Below, one piece after another: positions 18,207-30,700 of a DNA stretch of 64,000 nucleotides. The stretch lies in assembly GCA_910589415.1 (NCBI GenBank), contig OU342633.1:15352858-15416857 (forward strand), read 5' to 3'. Both the position numbers and the translations under genes were made by a program. Source of the DNA: Malachius bipustulatus. Taxonomy: Eukaryota > Arthropoda > Insecta > Coleoptera > Melyridae. Position 1 is the first letter of the stretch. Every line of letters begins with the position of its first letter. The notes beneath the pieces were generated by a model that did not search any database, was not told where the DNA came from, and worked only from the letters and a program-made list of their open reading frames with translations.

Positions 18207-19989
18207 AGGTACTTAGACACCATTGGGTTTTGATATTATTTTTCATAGAAAAGTTTGAGGATAATAAATTCATGTTATTTCCAACTTTAAAAGATTTATA
18301 ACAAGCTAACATATTAGTAAGTATATAAATGAAATAAATTGTTAATGTATAGTAGCTACCTTTAGTGCAATAGTAAGATATTTTATTTCTTATTTTAAAC
18401 AAATACAATAGCTTGATAGTAGGGTGAGTAATAAAAAAGATAGACAGAAAAATAGAAAATAGGTAGGTAATAAAGATTTATAGACAGGTTAAAGATTCAA
18501 TAATATTTCTCATGTTCCATGTTGCTATAATATGCGTCATGTGTAATATAGGTAGGTGTAATATAGCTCATATTACCTAGCAGGTATACCTACAAAATTC
18601 GTATATGGATTCGAGTTCTCTGCGTATTTTTCAGATTAGCCCTCGCGGCAAACTCTTAACAACGACATTAATGGAGGTGAACAAATGAGGCTTACAAAGG
18701 CCGCATCGCCAACTACGTCCACATATCCATTCATATGCACTGATGGTGCATGAAGACAATTCCGGGAATAGTTGGTGCATTTCAAATACAAAAGTTGCAA
18801 CTAATTGATTTACCTTGCTGAAGACTTCGAGACCGGGTTTATTACTCCGAGAAGCAGACTCCGCATATCTCCACGTGATTCTCGGGTGACATAAAATCTC
18901 GATTGTTTTATAGCCGTGTCTCTTTGGAAAAGTTCTGGCATGTGCAATAAAAAATAAACAGTAGTTAATAGTTGGGTGCGGTGTAAAATATATTTTCTAA
19001 AATAAACAGAATGACGAGTTGTCAAGATGGTAGCCTTACCAATGTTAGTTTTGTATCATTCATGTACAAGAAAAATTATAGGAAACTTGTTCTATTACTA
19101 AGTAAACTCGTAAATATTCACTGCCTGCCGGATCAATTAACACAATGAAGACGGTGATAATCGTATGATCATTTCTCATTTTACTCCTCTGCTTTTAAGG
19201 AAGTATAATTTATGTATTAAGTATTATAATACTAACCTTATTGACAGCTTGTACTATACTCGAAGCTTTTAATGGCATAGAACAGCTTATGGAATTCTTT
19301 TGGGAACCATCAACCTTTATTAAGATGTCCACAACTAGGTATACCTGGTATACCTACCTACTTTAAAATCCTATTTTTCAAAAGACTGGTCAACTTTAAT
19401 ATTGAGGGAAATATCCAAATAGAAATAATTTTATAAACTTACGAATAAAATAGAAGCAAATATTTTAAATAAATATGATGTCATTTAGAAGTTGCAGAAA
19501 AACATATTGGTTGCGTTCAAAGCCGTCAGCTGCTGAGTTGATAGCAAAATCGCTGTTTCGATAGCCGATATGTGTTTATTGAACGAGCCAAAACTAGCTG
19601 TGCTGCTGAACTGTCATTATTATCAATTGTCAAAAAAAACTACCTACCTACTAGTTTAATTGCTGATAAAATAAAACCATTCTTTTAATCTTATCTTTTT
19701 AGGTAGGTATCGGGTGTATGTGGTCCTATTATAATTATAATAATTTATTGCAGCAGTTGATAATACATTTTATAGAAACTACAATTATTGAGTATTCACA
19801 AAGTATCTTTGGTTTGTCAACAATAACAAATATGTGTAAACAACGAGTAGTACAACAAATAGTACAAGAATTGAAAATTAAGTTAACATTAAGTAAGCAT
19901 ATACACACGAAATATAAGCATAAAATATACAAAATTTCAAAACACACAATAAAAAATCAACAAGTAGAACAAAACCACCCCATTTCACT
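18207..19989. other. AT-rich region, no gene seen
   Basis: About 1.8 kb with many TACCTACC/TAGGTA runs. Short ORFs on both strands have no recognisable domains. The last part (19700-19989) may be the 3' UTR of the minus-strand LINE that follows. Confidence 0.5.
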
Positions 19990-21930
19990 CACTGCACAGC
20001 ACGAGGACGAGGGCCGCAGTCTACACCTGTGTTGTAAAAGTCGCCGGTGGCGTCACAAGTTAAAAACTCTTGGATGGTATAGAAAGACCTATCCATGAGA
20101 AAGCGCTTCAGGCTGCTCTTGAAGTTAAATAAAGTAAGGCATCTTAGATCATTAGGTAATTTATAGTATAGTCTCAAGTTAATTTTATTTCTTTCAGATG
20201 AGCAAGTTCTAGATCTTGACATTAACAAAAATTCTCTGCCCCGAGCCGAGTACCATATCCATGCACACTACCCTGCGCATGCAACGTCGGGAGTATCCTG
20301 TGAACATGAACACAATTTTCGAAGATATAAAGCGACGTCAATGTAATATGGACCCTTAGTCCCCTAAAACGCAGTCTGCAGGACTCTCTCACTCCCATCC
20401 CCAACATTACACGAATAGCCTTTTTTTGGACGACAAACGCCATATGTGCCCCCGCCGATCCCCTCCACAGCAAAATTCCGTAATTCAGGTGGGGATGTAC
20501 CAAAGAAAAATAACCCAATCTCAGTACATCGATCGTGATCAACTTGGTCAGGTTCCTGAGTGCATATATACCACTAGAAGATCTAGCGCACACCTGATCT
20601 GATCCACCTGTTCAGCCCATGTTAGACGCTGATCCAGACTTATCCCCAGCAGAGTGACTGGCTTATGGTTCGGAACATGTTTGTCTGGCGCAAAAATCAT
20701 TGCTTGAGTCTTCTCACCATTCAGTGCCAGTCTGTTCGCTGTAAACCAGATCGAGGCCTGTACCATTCCATTCGTGCCGCTCGTCTCGACATACTGTCTT
20801 CTATCCTTGAAGTAGGACTCTATTAATCTGTGACAAACGCCCCTTACGCTATATGAGTACAATTTGTCCAGCAGTATTCCTGGTAAAATACAGTCGAACG
20901 CTTTTGTCAGGTTACACAACGACACCTCCATACGGTCTTCAGAATCGAACGCCTCAACGATATCTCCAATACGGCTTGAATCGTTGATTTTCCCGCTCTG
21001 AAATCAAACTGTCGAGGACTTAGAATTTACTGATGCAGATCCAAAAATGTCTACAGGCGACTCTTCAAAATCTTCTCAAATATCTTACCGAGAATGAGGG
21101 AAGTCGAAATTGGTCTATAATTATTAATCTCGTTCACTGCATTTTTCTTGTGAACAGAGACAACCCTATTGATCTTCAAACTACGCGGAAATACTCCAGA
21201 AGTAATACAAACATAGTATATAATGGCCAGCGGCTCAACCACACTCTCATACACATATCAACCTTGAATTCATATTGTAGCAGCCCAGTGAACTCTTGTT
21301 TCCCAGACCAAGGATGACTCCCGCGAGCGCTGATGCAGTGACCGGTCTCAGAAACAAACTTGAAGAACACACATGAACCCTATCCAGAACAAAGAATGTA
21401 CTGGGATCAACGGTTTTAAGACCTCCCGCTATCTTATTACTTTATTAGGTATCCCTGCGAAGTAGTTATTAAATTCATTCGGTCCTATAGGGATACGTTT
21501 TTTGCTTTTAATATTCTCTCTTCCAAGTGCCTCAGAGTTAATTAACCTCCAACAGCTTTTTTGTCGGTTATCCGAATCAGAAATATACCGATCAAAATGC
21601 TGTCTCTTTGTTGCCTCAACGCGTTTACGGTTCCTAGCCCTGTAATCTCTGAAAACTTTCTAATCACCCTCTCTACGAGTGACACAACACACCGTCCTTA
21701 AAGCCTTCATCGTATTCCTCATACGCCTAAGCTCCGCAGTAAACCAGTTGAGCCGCGGTGTCGATCCCTAGGGAACCCTCGTACATCTCACTCACAGCTC
21801 TGCTTTCCGCCATGCAGGACAGCAGCAAGGACAAGAAAGCATCCATCGCCTCATCCGCACCCATACCCTCCAGGCCCATCTGATGCCAGTTGAAATCCGC
21901 TAACATGTTTCTGACCCCGAGAAGTCCAGC
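19990..21930 (-). pseudogene. Jockey-superfamily LINE ORF2 pseudogene
   Basis: On the minus strand, pieces in order are: an endonuclease/linker remnant (ADFNWHQMGLEGMG, 21900), LNWFTAELRRMRN across a frame change (21740), RDYRARNRKRVEATKRQ (21640), and the RT front VVSVHKKNAVNEINNYRPIS (21110). These are followed by LTKAFDCILPGILLDKL (20900), the thumb GISLDQRLTWAEQVDQIR (20620), HPHLNYGILLWRG (20460), and the C-terminal INLRLYYKLPNDLR tail (20180). The segment that should hold the PQG motif and catalytic ADD is missing near 20750, where TSGTNG jumps to the post-ADD part. Several frameshifts add to this, so the copy is dead. Confidence 0.8.
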
Positions 21931-21994
21931 ATTTAATATAATAACCCTTATATTAAAAACCGTCAAAAAAGGAATAGGCAGCGACAGCAATAGA

Positions 21995-22067
21995 GCTGTT
22001 TTGAAAAAGCGTAGACTTCAGTAGCTGGATGACCTTGGCAGCAGCTGGCAGCGCTTTTCAAAACAGC
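21995..22067. repeat. Hairpin with 17-bp arms
   Basis: GCTGTTTTGAAAAAGCG (21995-22011) pairs with CGCTTTTCAAAACAGC (22052-22067). It sits at the upstream edge of the dead LINE and is probably a MITE relic. Confidence 0.6.
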
Positions 22068-22259
22068 GTGACGTTCAGCGATGTTGACTTCCGGTTTTCT
22101 GCCAGCAGCTGTTGGCTTTGAAGGCAACCATTGTTTTTTGGGAGAGGACACGTGTTTAGGACACGGACGAAAATTGTCCGACAATCGTCAAGAGCTTAAA
22201 CACTCCCATTTTGGAGCCTGTGTCATACAAGTTTTTTTGTTAAATCGCCAAGAAACAAA

Positions 22260-22395
22260 TAGTTATTTACATTACAAGCTACGAAAGTTCACTTTTAGGT
22301 GTGAGGTGTATTTAAATACCCGAGGCGAAGCGTAGCGTAGCCGAGGGTATTTAAAAACTCCGAGCACCTGAAAGAGCTTTCGTAGCGTGTAATGT
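22260..22395. mobile_element. Hairpin MITE with CTACGAAAG arms
   Basis: CATTACAAGCTACGAAAG at the left pairs with CTTTCGTAGCGTGTAATG at the right. An inner pair GTATTTAAATACCCGAGG / CCGAGGGTATTTAAAAAC closes a GCGTAGCG loop. No ORF is present. Confidence 0.65.
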
Positions 22396-22401
22396 ATTAA
22401 A

Positions 22402-22910
22402 CTTTTCATTCTCCCCTTGCCATATTGAACCACGGATTAAGAAGAAATGAGTAAAATAATACGATTCAGTGATAACAATGGAATTATTATAAGGTGCCAT
22501 GTTTTTAACATTACCATAGTAACGATAGTTTTAAATTATTAATTTATGACACTGTCAAGTTTAAAACTCTGTACCGCTATAATTTTAGAATCTTTGATCG
22601 TAGTTTAGTTCAAAATGAATTTCATTCAAGAAGCTGCAAATTCCAGTAAATCTTTCTGGAACATACAATAATAATTATTTGTATGTTCCAGAAAGATTTT
22701 CTGGAATTTTTTATTGTAGTTTTACATTTAATTTCCCATCTGAATAAACGTTAATCAAACTGACATTTCTACTTTTATGTCCAGGCCACGAAAGTTTTTC
22801 ATAGCTAGCAACCACCTAGCAACCTATCACCTAGAATGTTTTACTTTCGCTTTCGGTCGTCTTATCAAGACAGAAAGTTACACTTTCGTAAAGGGGAGAA
22901 TGAAAAGATT
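22402..22910. mobile_element. MITE-like element with CTTTTCATTCTCCCC ends
   Basis: CTTTTCATTCTCCCCTTG at 22402 is matched in inverted form by AAAGGGGAGAATGAAAAG at 22893-22910. Inside is a near-perfect hairpin at 22638-22709 whose arms each have about 30 bp (AATTCCAG.. to ..CTGGAATT). The ACTTTCG motif near the right end also appears in the hairpin at 22260, so the two may be parts of one larger element. Confidence 0.6.
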
Positions 22911-23556
22911 TTTTCGCTATTAACTCGGTAATCGTTGGATATATCAAAAAAATACTCCAGACAAGAAAGAAAGCTTGGGTGATTTCCTAAAAGAAAGGTA
23001 TCTTGTGATTTTTTCGCATGTTATAGTTTTTGAGCTATTGAATATTTAAGAAATTATAAATTTTGCGTTTTTCGTTTTCGTTGTAAATTTCGAATTTTCA
23101 TTTATTTAAAATTGTTGCCGCGCAGCCTCTACAAAAAATGGAATTTCTCGAAAACCAAACAAGCTATGAAGAAAAATCAAACTGGGTATTGAAGGGGACA
23201 TAAAATACAAATTTTTTTTGGCATTTCCATAATCAATGAAAATGGAAAAAAATTTTATGAAAAATTTTTTATGTCAACTTCAACATTCATTTTGATTTTT
23301 TTCGTAGGTTTTTTTGTTCGTTGAGAAATTTCATTTTTTTCTAGAGGATGCGCGCCAGCAATTAAAAAAATGCATTAAAATCGTGTGCACAAAAATACTA
23401 AATTTGCATTTTCTTGAATATTGAATTACTCTAAAACTATGACATGTACGAAAAACTTACAAGATACCTTTCTTTTAGGAAATCACTCCAAGCTTCATTT
23501 CTTTTAATAACTATTTTTTCATATATCCGACGATTAACAATATATTATCGAAAAAA
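22911..23556. mobile_element. Foldback element, arms about 130 bp or more
   Basis: The left arm contains GTGATTTCCTAAAAGAAAGG (22990) and the right arm contains its reverse complement (23460-23500). Outer bases ATTTTTTCGCTATTA and TATCGAAAAAATA extend the pairing, and inner sequence around the CTCTACAAAAAATGG / TTTTTTCTAGAGGATG pair also matches. The arms are roughly 85% alike. No coding capacity is seen. Confidence 0.7.
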
Positions 23557-26380
23557 TACATTTTTCACCAAAGGGGTGATTTTTTTGGAGGGGTGGTGAC
23601 GCGCTGTACTCTTAGAACTGATTTATGTGCATTTATGTTCTATAACTTCTTCACTAATATAACCCCTTTACTAATCGAAGGAAAACTTTAGATAAGATTT
23701 CTTATGAACTTTGAGTACATTTTTTACCTAACCGACTGGACTATAATACAACGGACGCTCAGAAGTATACTATGTCCTGAAGTCCTAAACAAATAAGTAA
23801 CTAACCCAATACATACTTCCAAAAAGTGACTTGGAATACTTGCCAGTCTAAAAAATGTTCTATAATGCCCATCATCTGTTATTTTTACTTACATGTTTCT
23901 TATTCAAGTAATGCTGTATTAAAAGAAAAATTCAAATATTTATACATTTTTTATTCAAAATAGAGTCAGGTGAAAAAAACCGTCTCCTGAAAAAAATTGT
24001 TTTTTGGACTTGGATTTTTTCTGTTTTCAAGCGAAGAATTATGCAAGTTGGGCTTTGATAGTTTTTGCCGAAATTTAAAAGAGTCTATCTAGATGATGAA
24101 TCCAGCGAAGAAGAAGACGAAAAACTCATGAGCATTATCGAAATTGGAGCACCATGATAACAGAGATAATTCTCTCTCAGAGGACTCTCCAAGCAAACTA
24201 AATTTAGTTAGCTCAGGATTTCCTTATTAACTCAGCATAAAGACTACTTAAGTAGGTAGTAAGAAAATTCTAGTAATTTTTTTTCTCTTTAAGGTAAAAA
24301 AAACAATTGGTGTTTTTGTATTATTATGCAAGACAGAAAAATAAATTTGCTTCACCAAAAATTCTGATGTTATTATTCCTTGTTGAACATGAATACGAAC
24401 TTTTTTGAAATATTAGGCAATATTTTCTATACAACTGTTTTTCTAGAATAAAATTTAAAAATAATAAAAAACTAAGAAAAGTTATATTTCTGAAACAACC
24501 TAAGGCTTTCGTGGGTACAAAATTGGTATTTTATACTGCTAGGATTTGTCCTAAAAGGGAGGCATCGAAAAACTAGAATTATATACATGACCTTTTGCAA
24601 GGAATAGTATTTTTTCGTGTATATAATTAGACTGGGCTATTAAGGAAAGTTCTAATTAAACTATCAGTCACTAGTCAGGTCAATAAATTTACATTATTAT
24701 GAACATCATTTAGCCTAACATTACTTAACAATGAATTCAGTAGCATAATCCGTGTATTCTCAGTTAATTTCATCACTATACTGTAGTATGTGTATCTACC
24801 TACCTCGATAACACAATTGGACATTATGATAATGATGTTTAAGAGCTATTTGACATTAGCGAATTTCGTTAAGGGTTGTAGGTTTATGGTTTATATTTCC
24901 ACAGCAAACATAAAATATATCCCTTATAGGGAGATTAAATGACTAACACAATATAACACGGGGTGTTGCTTTTAACGTAATATCCTCTTACATGATTTGT
25001 AACGCTACTACAAATGTCCACAATTTATACCCATAATCCGTTGACATTTGTCACATAAATATAGAGCTGTGTTTATCCAATTTCTTATTCTTGCCATTAT
25101 AACTTGTGGTATATTACATGTCAACAGCCAAGGAAATAAATTATTATTTCTATAATTTGTTTAAAATTCACTTATAGCTGATATTTCAGTATTTTTAAAG
25201 TGAACACGAGTGAAAACTAAGTTTTATATCTATTAGGTATACCTTATACCTAATGCTACTATACCAAAATAGTTTCAAATATGTTAGTGAATAGGGCCAC
25301 AAGATGGATGAATCCAGTAAGTCAATTCAAGCGTTTAACAACACGGGGTTGATGTAGACAGACACAAATACACACCTCAACTTAAGCGGTGCTAATGACA
25401 GAAAAACGTGACGGAATGCGTTTTGTATTCCGAAACCCTCCACTAATAAATCTCTAGAAAATGAGGTGTAGTGAAACTGTGTAATAACTAAGAAATAGGT
25501 ACCTATATTGCAGGAAGAGAATAGAAGAAATGCTCTAAAATTATAATTACCTACCTACCTATAATTTTTTTTTTATAAAAATTACCCAACACATTGTTTC
25601 AGTCATTATATTATTACGTGATAGACTTTTTATACATGAAAATTCTATTTTTTGGTTATTTTGCGGAGAAAATATAAACTATTGAGGTCATTTCATTCAT
25701 TTTAATTGTTTTTCTTTTATATTGTTTCGAATTTATGGTTTGATCGTCCTTATAGCTGCGTTCTGTCAAGACTCCAACAATCATCTTGCCTTTTGTTCCA
25801 TAGTATCCGTTTTGGATTTACCTTAATGTCAGTGGATTGGAAGATTTTTGTCTCTGCTAAGTTTTCTGAAGTTGCAGTTTCTCTGGCATTCTCCTCGAAG
25901 TCTTTATTTCCGGGATTCCTACAACATGGAGGAACTACAATAAATTAAACTATTTCGTCTTTTAGATTCAGCTGTTTGCTGTCTTAGTCATGTTGTAGGT
26001 ACGGATTCATTAAGCCCATAAAAATCTTTTAAAACTGTTATTGATCGACTTACGCGGATGGAAAATATTGAGAAGAAAACATCTTCAGGATGTCTCTATT
26101 AGTGGGGATTAATTCCTAAAAGAATCCTTTTGAATCCTAAATGATTATTAAGCAAACCCTATAAGTATTTTTTAATGTATTTATTTTTTTTTGCCTCCTG
26201 GTTTACTTTTGGCACTTAATTATGAGACTAAACAGTGTGTTCAATATAAGGAAGGAATAACATTGGAATATTGAAAACGCTAAGAGATAAGTGGTCGGCT
26301 CAATTAACGGAAAAGTTGGACAATTTTATCTGTCTGAGAATCTGAAATTTTTTTTGGACATCTTGAGTCGTTGCTGAAAT
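23557..26380. other. AT-rich region, no gene seen
   Basis: About 2.8 kb. A stretch near 24090 reads DDESSEEEDEKLMS on the plus strand, resembling acidic N-termini of several transposases, but it is too short to call. No other recognisable feature is present. Confidence 0.5.
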
Positions 26381-26409
26381 ATTTATTTATTTATTTATTT
26401 ATTTATTTA
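26381..26409. repeat. (ATTT)7 tail of the Jockey LINE
   Basis: Seven ATTT units on the plus strand lie at the 3' end of the minus-strand element. They are typical of a short tandem LINE tail. Confidence 0.75.
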
Positions 26410-26683
26410 GTACAGCCGCCTACAGCCGAAGCCAATTACCGGCGGGGAATACAAAGTGTAAATAGATAACATACAGAAAATAAACACAGCAGTAATATAA
26501 CAAGAAGAAAAGAAAACAGATACCAAACAATATGAACTACAAAAAACTAGCTTAAAACAAATCGCAGCAAAAAACAAAAAAGAGTAAAAGTATCTGCAAG
26601 TATTAAGTTCAAAAGCACATATATGAGAATAAAAATGAACATATAATAAAGTGTGTTGCAATATATACAAGTAAATCAGTAAA

Positions 26684-29578
26684 TCAGGGCTCAGAATTAA
26701 ACAACGTTTTTATCTCAGAAGTTGATGAACAGAAGATATCGAGAGAGTTCTCAACACGCATATAATTTCGGCACATTGTGTAAATCGGTGATGACTCCAG
26801 CAGGCGCGTACGAGGCGTTGGAAGATAAAAAGTGCTAGGAAATCTGGCACCTAATCGAGGGACAGCGAAATTTAATCATCTAACTAGTTGCGGACAATCA
26901 ATGATATTGTGGAGCAGTTTAAATAGAAATAAAACGGAGTTAGTTGCACGACGTTTTTGTAGACTATGAAGCCCAAATCTCGCCAAGAGAGCTTCCTGCG
27001 GAAAGCCCCTATGCGGATATGCTGAATCTAAATGAAAGCACAAATATTTTAGGAATTTGCGTTGGACAGTTTCTAGGGAACTGATGTAAGAGAGATAAGA
27101 GGGATACCAGATTAGGAAGGCATATTCCAGATGGCATCTTACTAAGGATTTAAATAAAGTTAACATCGTGTCCGCACACTCAAAATGTCTAGAGTTACGT
27201 ATAACGAAACCCAACATCCTATAGGCAGAGGAGGAGATCCTATCAATATGCTGTCTAAACGATAAACCAGAGTCAAATACCACACCCAGGTCTTTGATAC
27301 TATTAGATCTAGTCAGAGGAACCCCAGACAAGCCATAGTCATACAGGACAGGATCTCTACTACGTGAGTAAGAAACCACAGCACATTTAGTAAGATTCAG
27401 GTTCATATGATTTTTCACACACCATTTCCCAAACAAATCCAATCTTTCCTGCATAAGCACTGCGTCCTCAATGGACCTAACAACCGTGTAGATCTTCAGA
27501 TCATCCGCATATAAAAGACAGCAGTTCGCGAAAATGCTCACCACGTCATTTACAAAGATGTTGAAAAGAAGCGGGCCCAGAACAGATCCCTGAGGAACAC
27601 CAGAAGGCACATCGAACACATCGGACCGAAATCCAGATAATTCAACAAACTGACTTCTGCCAGTGATATAGCTCTCGAGCAACGTAACAAGATCTCCGGA
27701 ACAACCAAAGCTACGCAGCTTGGACAAGAGTGTGCAATGATCCAAGCGATCGAAGGCCTTGCTGAAATCCGTATATACGACGTCAACCTGCAGACCCAGG
27801 TCCAGATTCCCAGCGATTACCTCCTGAATCACTGCCAAATTCGTTACCGTGGATCTCCCCTTAACGAAACCATGTTGACAGGTCGAAAGTTTCCGACTGA
27901 TGTCAGTTATTATCCTTCTATAGAGACAGAATTCGAAGAGCTTGGAGAAGTTACATAGAAGCGCGATTGGTCGGTAAGCTGTTACAGAAGACCTGTCACC
28001 CGACTTGAAAACAGGGACCGTCCTGGCCACTTTCCATTCATCCGGAAAAGTTTGATTTTTTAGAATCAAGTTGAAAATATGAAGCAATGGAGCCATTAGA
28101 ACATGAGCACAGTCCCTCACAAAAAAAGCTGGAATCAGATCAACTCCAGCGGTTAGTGCAGAACCAAACTTTTTGACCGATAGTAGAATATCAGATTCAT
28201 CGAAAGCACGTGGCAAGAATGTCGTGCTATTATCAGCGTCGGGGAGGGGATCTGAAGAGTATGAGGATGTAGTAATGTTGGCATCCCTAAAGCAACTATT
28301 AAAGAAGGTCCCGAAGAGGCTGACAACTTCCAAGGGGCGGTCAGTAACATCATCACCATATGACACCCTAGAGGGAACAGAAGACTCACCTCTCCTACGG
28401 TTGACATATGACCAGAACCTCTTGGGTGATGATCTGATCCTCTGCTCCGAGTCTCTAGCAAAACCAGTGTGAGCCACTCTAATGTCATTTTTAAGTTTAC
28501 GGCGAAGATATTGAAACTGAGATAGAGATTCCTGATCAAGATGTGTCTTGTAATGCTTCCACGATGCAAATTTCTTTTTAATATCAGAAATAATCGTCCT
28601 AGAAAACCAGGGTGGATATCTACAACTGTGTCTTGGAGAGGATTTTGGAACAAATGTGTCAAACGATCGGTAGATCATTTCATAAAACTTTGAGATGACT
28701 GTTTTCAAGTTCATATCGGAAAGTACACAGTTCCAGGATAAAGAGAAAAGATTCTGGTATAAACCAACAAAGTCCGCTCGTCTAAAATTGTATGACAAAT
28801 GGCTAACATTAGCGGAGATAGGATTGAGAGGTCTAGGTATCCTACAAGGAACTTTAATGAAGAGAGTAGGATGGTGTGCATCCTCAGCAACGGCGAAATC
28901 GAGAGCCCTCTCCACAAAGCAACATAACGTGGACAGGACTAGATCCAAAAATCTTCCATTGGCGTTACAAATGGAATTATGCTGTTGCAGACAAACAAGG
29001 CTACAGAATTCATTGAGTGTTCTTGCGTGCAAACCAAGGGATCCAGAAGGGCAACGGGAGTAACCACTTATATTGAAATCACCCAAGATAATCAGTTCCT
29101 GACCATATTCAAATCCGAGCACCTCCAGAGCCTCAAACAAGGCTACAAATTCCTCAGAAGAGACGAGCGGTGGGATATAAAGTACCACAATGCAGAGCCT
29201 AGCGTTCGCAGTTTTAACTCTTACGGCAGTAATATCTATTTATGGAATGGAGGCGAACAGAGCAGAGATAGAGGAGAGGCAGAGAACTGTAGAGTTAATA
29301 TGTGATTTCACCGCAAGTAATACCCCACCACCACGAGATTTCCCAGTACCATCACATGAGCGGTCGGCTCTGAATACGTTGTATAATGGTGGAAATAACT
29401 CCGAACTACATACAGAATCGTTTAACCACGATTCAGAGATTGCATAGATGTCAATGAATGTATGCGCAGACACAAAGTTAAAGAAATCGAGCGTTTTTGT
29501 ATTAAGACCCCTAACGTTCTGGTAATACAGTTTTATGAATGAAGCGTTCACATTTGGGGATTGTGCAAGACTAGGCAA
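26684..29578 (-). pseudogene. Jockey ORF2 with two in-frame stops
   Basis: One frame runs from the ATG at 29578 to a stop at 26684, about 964 codons, and is interrupted only by TAA at 29242-29240 and TGA at 26878-26876. The endonuclease spans residues 1-230 (YYQNVRGLNTKT, ISESWL, GDFNISGYSRC). The RT has FKSGDRSSVTAYRPIALL, YTDFSKAFDRLDH, GVPQGSVLGPLL and the catalytic YADD. After the TGA the frame continues as LNFAVPRLGARFPSTF and ends in a normal C-terminal tail. With no indels at all, this looks like a young copy silenced by point mutations. Confidence 0.88.
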
Positions 29579-29587
29579 CAGTGATTG

Positions 29588-30316
29588 CTATTGAGTTTTC
29601 AAAATATCTTGTCTAAGGGATGCAAGTTTTTTATTGTAAATAGAGCAGTTTTTAAAGTCCCAGGCAGCATGGTTCACATCAAGACCAGGGGTAATTTTAC
29701 TAAGGCCGCAGCAGTTTGCACACTTCAGGACATCAGAGGAACAGTCCTTAATGGGATGTTCACCAGCACATTTGGGACAAGTGACCTTATTTTTACATTT
29801 ACTGGCGACATGATGGTCGCCGCAGCAGTTAAAACACCTCGTTACCTCCAACGCATCATACACGGTACACAAATCATAACCGACAAAAACCTGTTCACCA
29901 CTAAGGGCTCGCCGATAAGAAGATGCATCAACTTGCAAAGTTGCCTGAAACATGGAGGTTGCATTTCTCAATCTCTTCACAGATATGCATTTAATACTAT
30001 CAGATACAAAAATCGTCGGATTCTGAGCCCTCAAATACCTAACAATAGTATCCGCTGTGTGCTCCTCGGTCATACCTACAACTCTTATCCGGGGATGAGA
30101 TGGAGCTTTCTGAATTACATTGTAGTTGGCAGATAATTCACTATTAACAATTTGAGTAAGTTTCACAACGTGCTGATTCGAAGAGCAGCCAACCATAAGC
30201 CCCCCACCAGAAACATGCTTAACACTAACAACTCCAAGATCAGATGAAGCGGGATCTGCCGAGCGCAAGAGGTCAGATTTTGTTTGGGAGCTAGTCATAT
30301 GATGAAAAACGCTGAA
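29588..30316 (-). CDS. Jockey ORF1, N-terminally truncated
   Basis: The frame is open from 30376 to 29588, but recognisable sequence begins only near MTSSQTKSDLLRSAD (about 30300). It has the nucleic-acid-binding part typical of Jockey ORF1 (IRVVGMTEEHTADTIVRYL) followed by knuckles CFNCCGDHHVASKC and CPKCAGEHPIKDC and a third, longer cysteine motif CANCCG..HAAWDFKNC. Jockey ORF1 proteins usually have 400 or more residues, so the N-terminus is missing. ORF2 begins nine bases after its stop. Confidence 0.8.
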   Translation of the reverse strand, partial: FSVFHHMTSSQTKSDLLRSADPASSDLGVVSVKHVSGGGLMVGCSSNQHVVKLTQIVNSELSANYNVIQKAPSHPRIRVVGMTEEHTADTIVRYLRAQNPTIFVSDSIKCISVKRLRNATSMFQATLQVDASSYRRALSGEQVFVGYDLCTVYDALEVTRCFNCCGDHHVASKCKNKVTCPKCAGEHPIKDCSSDVLKCANCCGLSKITPGLDVNHAAWDFKNCSIYNKKLASLRQDILKTQ

Positions 30317-30662
30317 AAATCGAGATTTTTTTTTATTAGAGCAATATCTTTTTTTACCCACAGTTTTCATAGTCAAGTTTTGTTTTTCTTATTGCCGCCA
30401 TCTTATTTTTTATGTCATTCGGTTATTTCATTAATTTTAAATAATAAAAAAGATATGGCTAAAATAAGAAATTTCTATTGTTACTTTTTTCAGCGCATTT
30501 CAGCCACGTACGCCAAGTTTTCCTAAATTTTGTTTCAAATCCGTATATAAGGTGCAACTTTTCTTCTAATTTAACCCACGTCATATTTATCTCTTCGTTT
30601 CGAATAATGTTATCCCTGACTTAATTATCTTAGCGTAGTGGGTCATTGTATACTCAAAATTC
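30317..30662. other. AT-rich spacer, no gene seen
   Basis: No ORF of note. Around 30376-30440 the sequence GTTTTTCTTATTGCCGCCAT resembles the arms of the palindrome at 53.3 kb, so a decayed fragment of that family may lie here. Confidence 0.45.
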
Positions 30663-30700
30663 AATAAAACAACAATAAAATTTTGGTCAATGAGTATATA
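30663..30700 (-). repeat. Left copy of a 38-bp perfect inverted repeat
   Basis: This is the exact reverse complement of 32296-32333, which lies just downstream of the hammerhead ribozyme. It is read here as a short inverted piece of the same Penelope-like element. Confidence 0.75.

Larger units (their letters stand above)
26381..30316 (-). mobile_element. Jockey-clade LINE, 5'-truncated
   Basis: On the minus strand there is a truncated ORF1 (stop at 29588), ORF2 starting at 29578, a 3' UTR, and an (AAAT)7 tail at 26381-26409. The 5' break is near 30316, where Jockey-like ORF1 sequence stops. Only two nonsense changes disrupt ORF2. A shared gctgaaa at both flanks is too short to call a target-site duplication. 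Confidence 0.82.

Noticed and set aside
18810..19025. 71-codon minus-strand ORF (FQRDTAIKQSRFYVTRES) as an exon
   Set aside because: I see no family match and no splice or frame support around it.
24080..24165. Acidic DDESSEEEDE stretch as a piggyBac or Harbinger transposase start
   Set aside because: Only about 20 codons before stops, and low-complexity acidic runs are not diagnostic.
26375..30325. gctgaaa as the target-site duplication of the Jockey LINE
   Set aside because: Only seven bases of simple sequence match, and the 5' end cannot be fixed independently.
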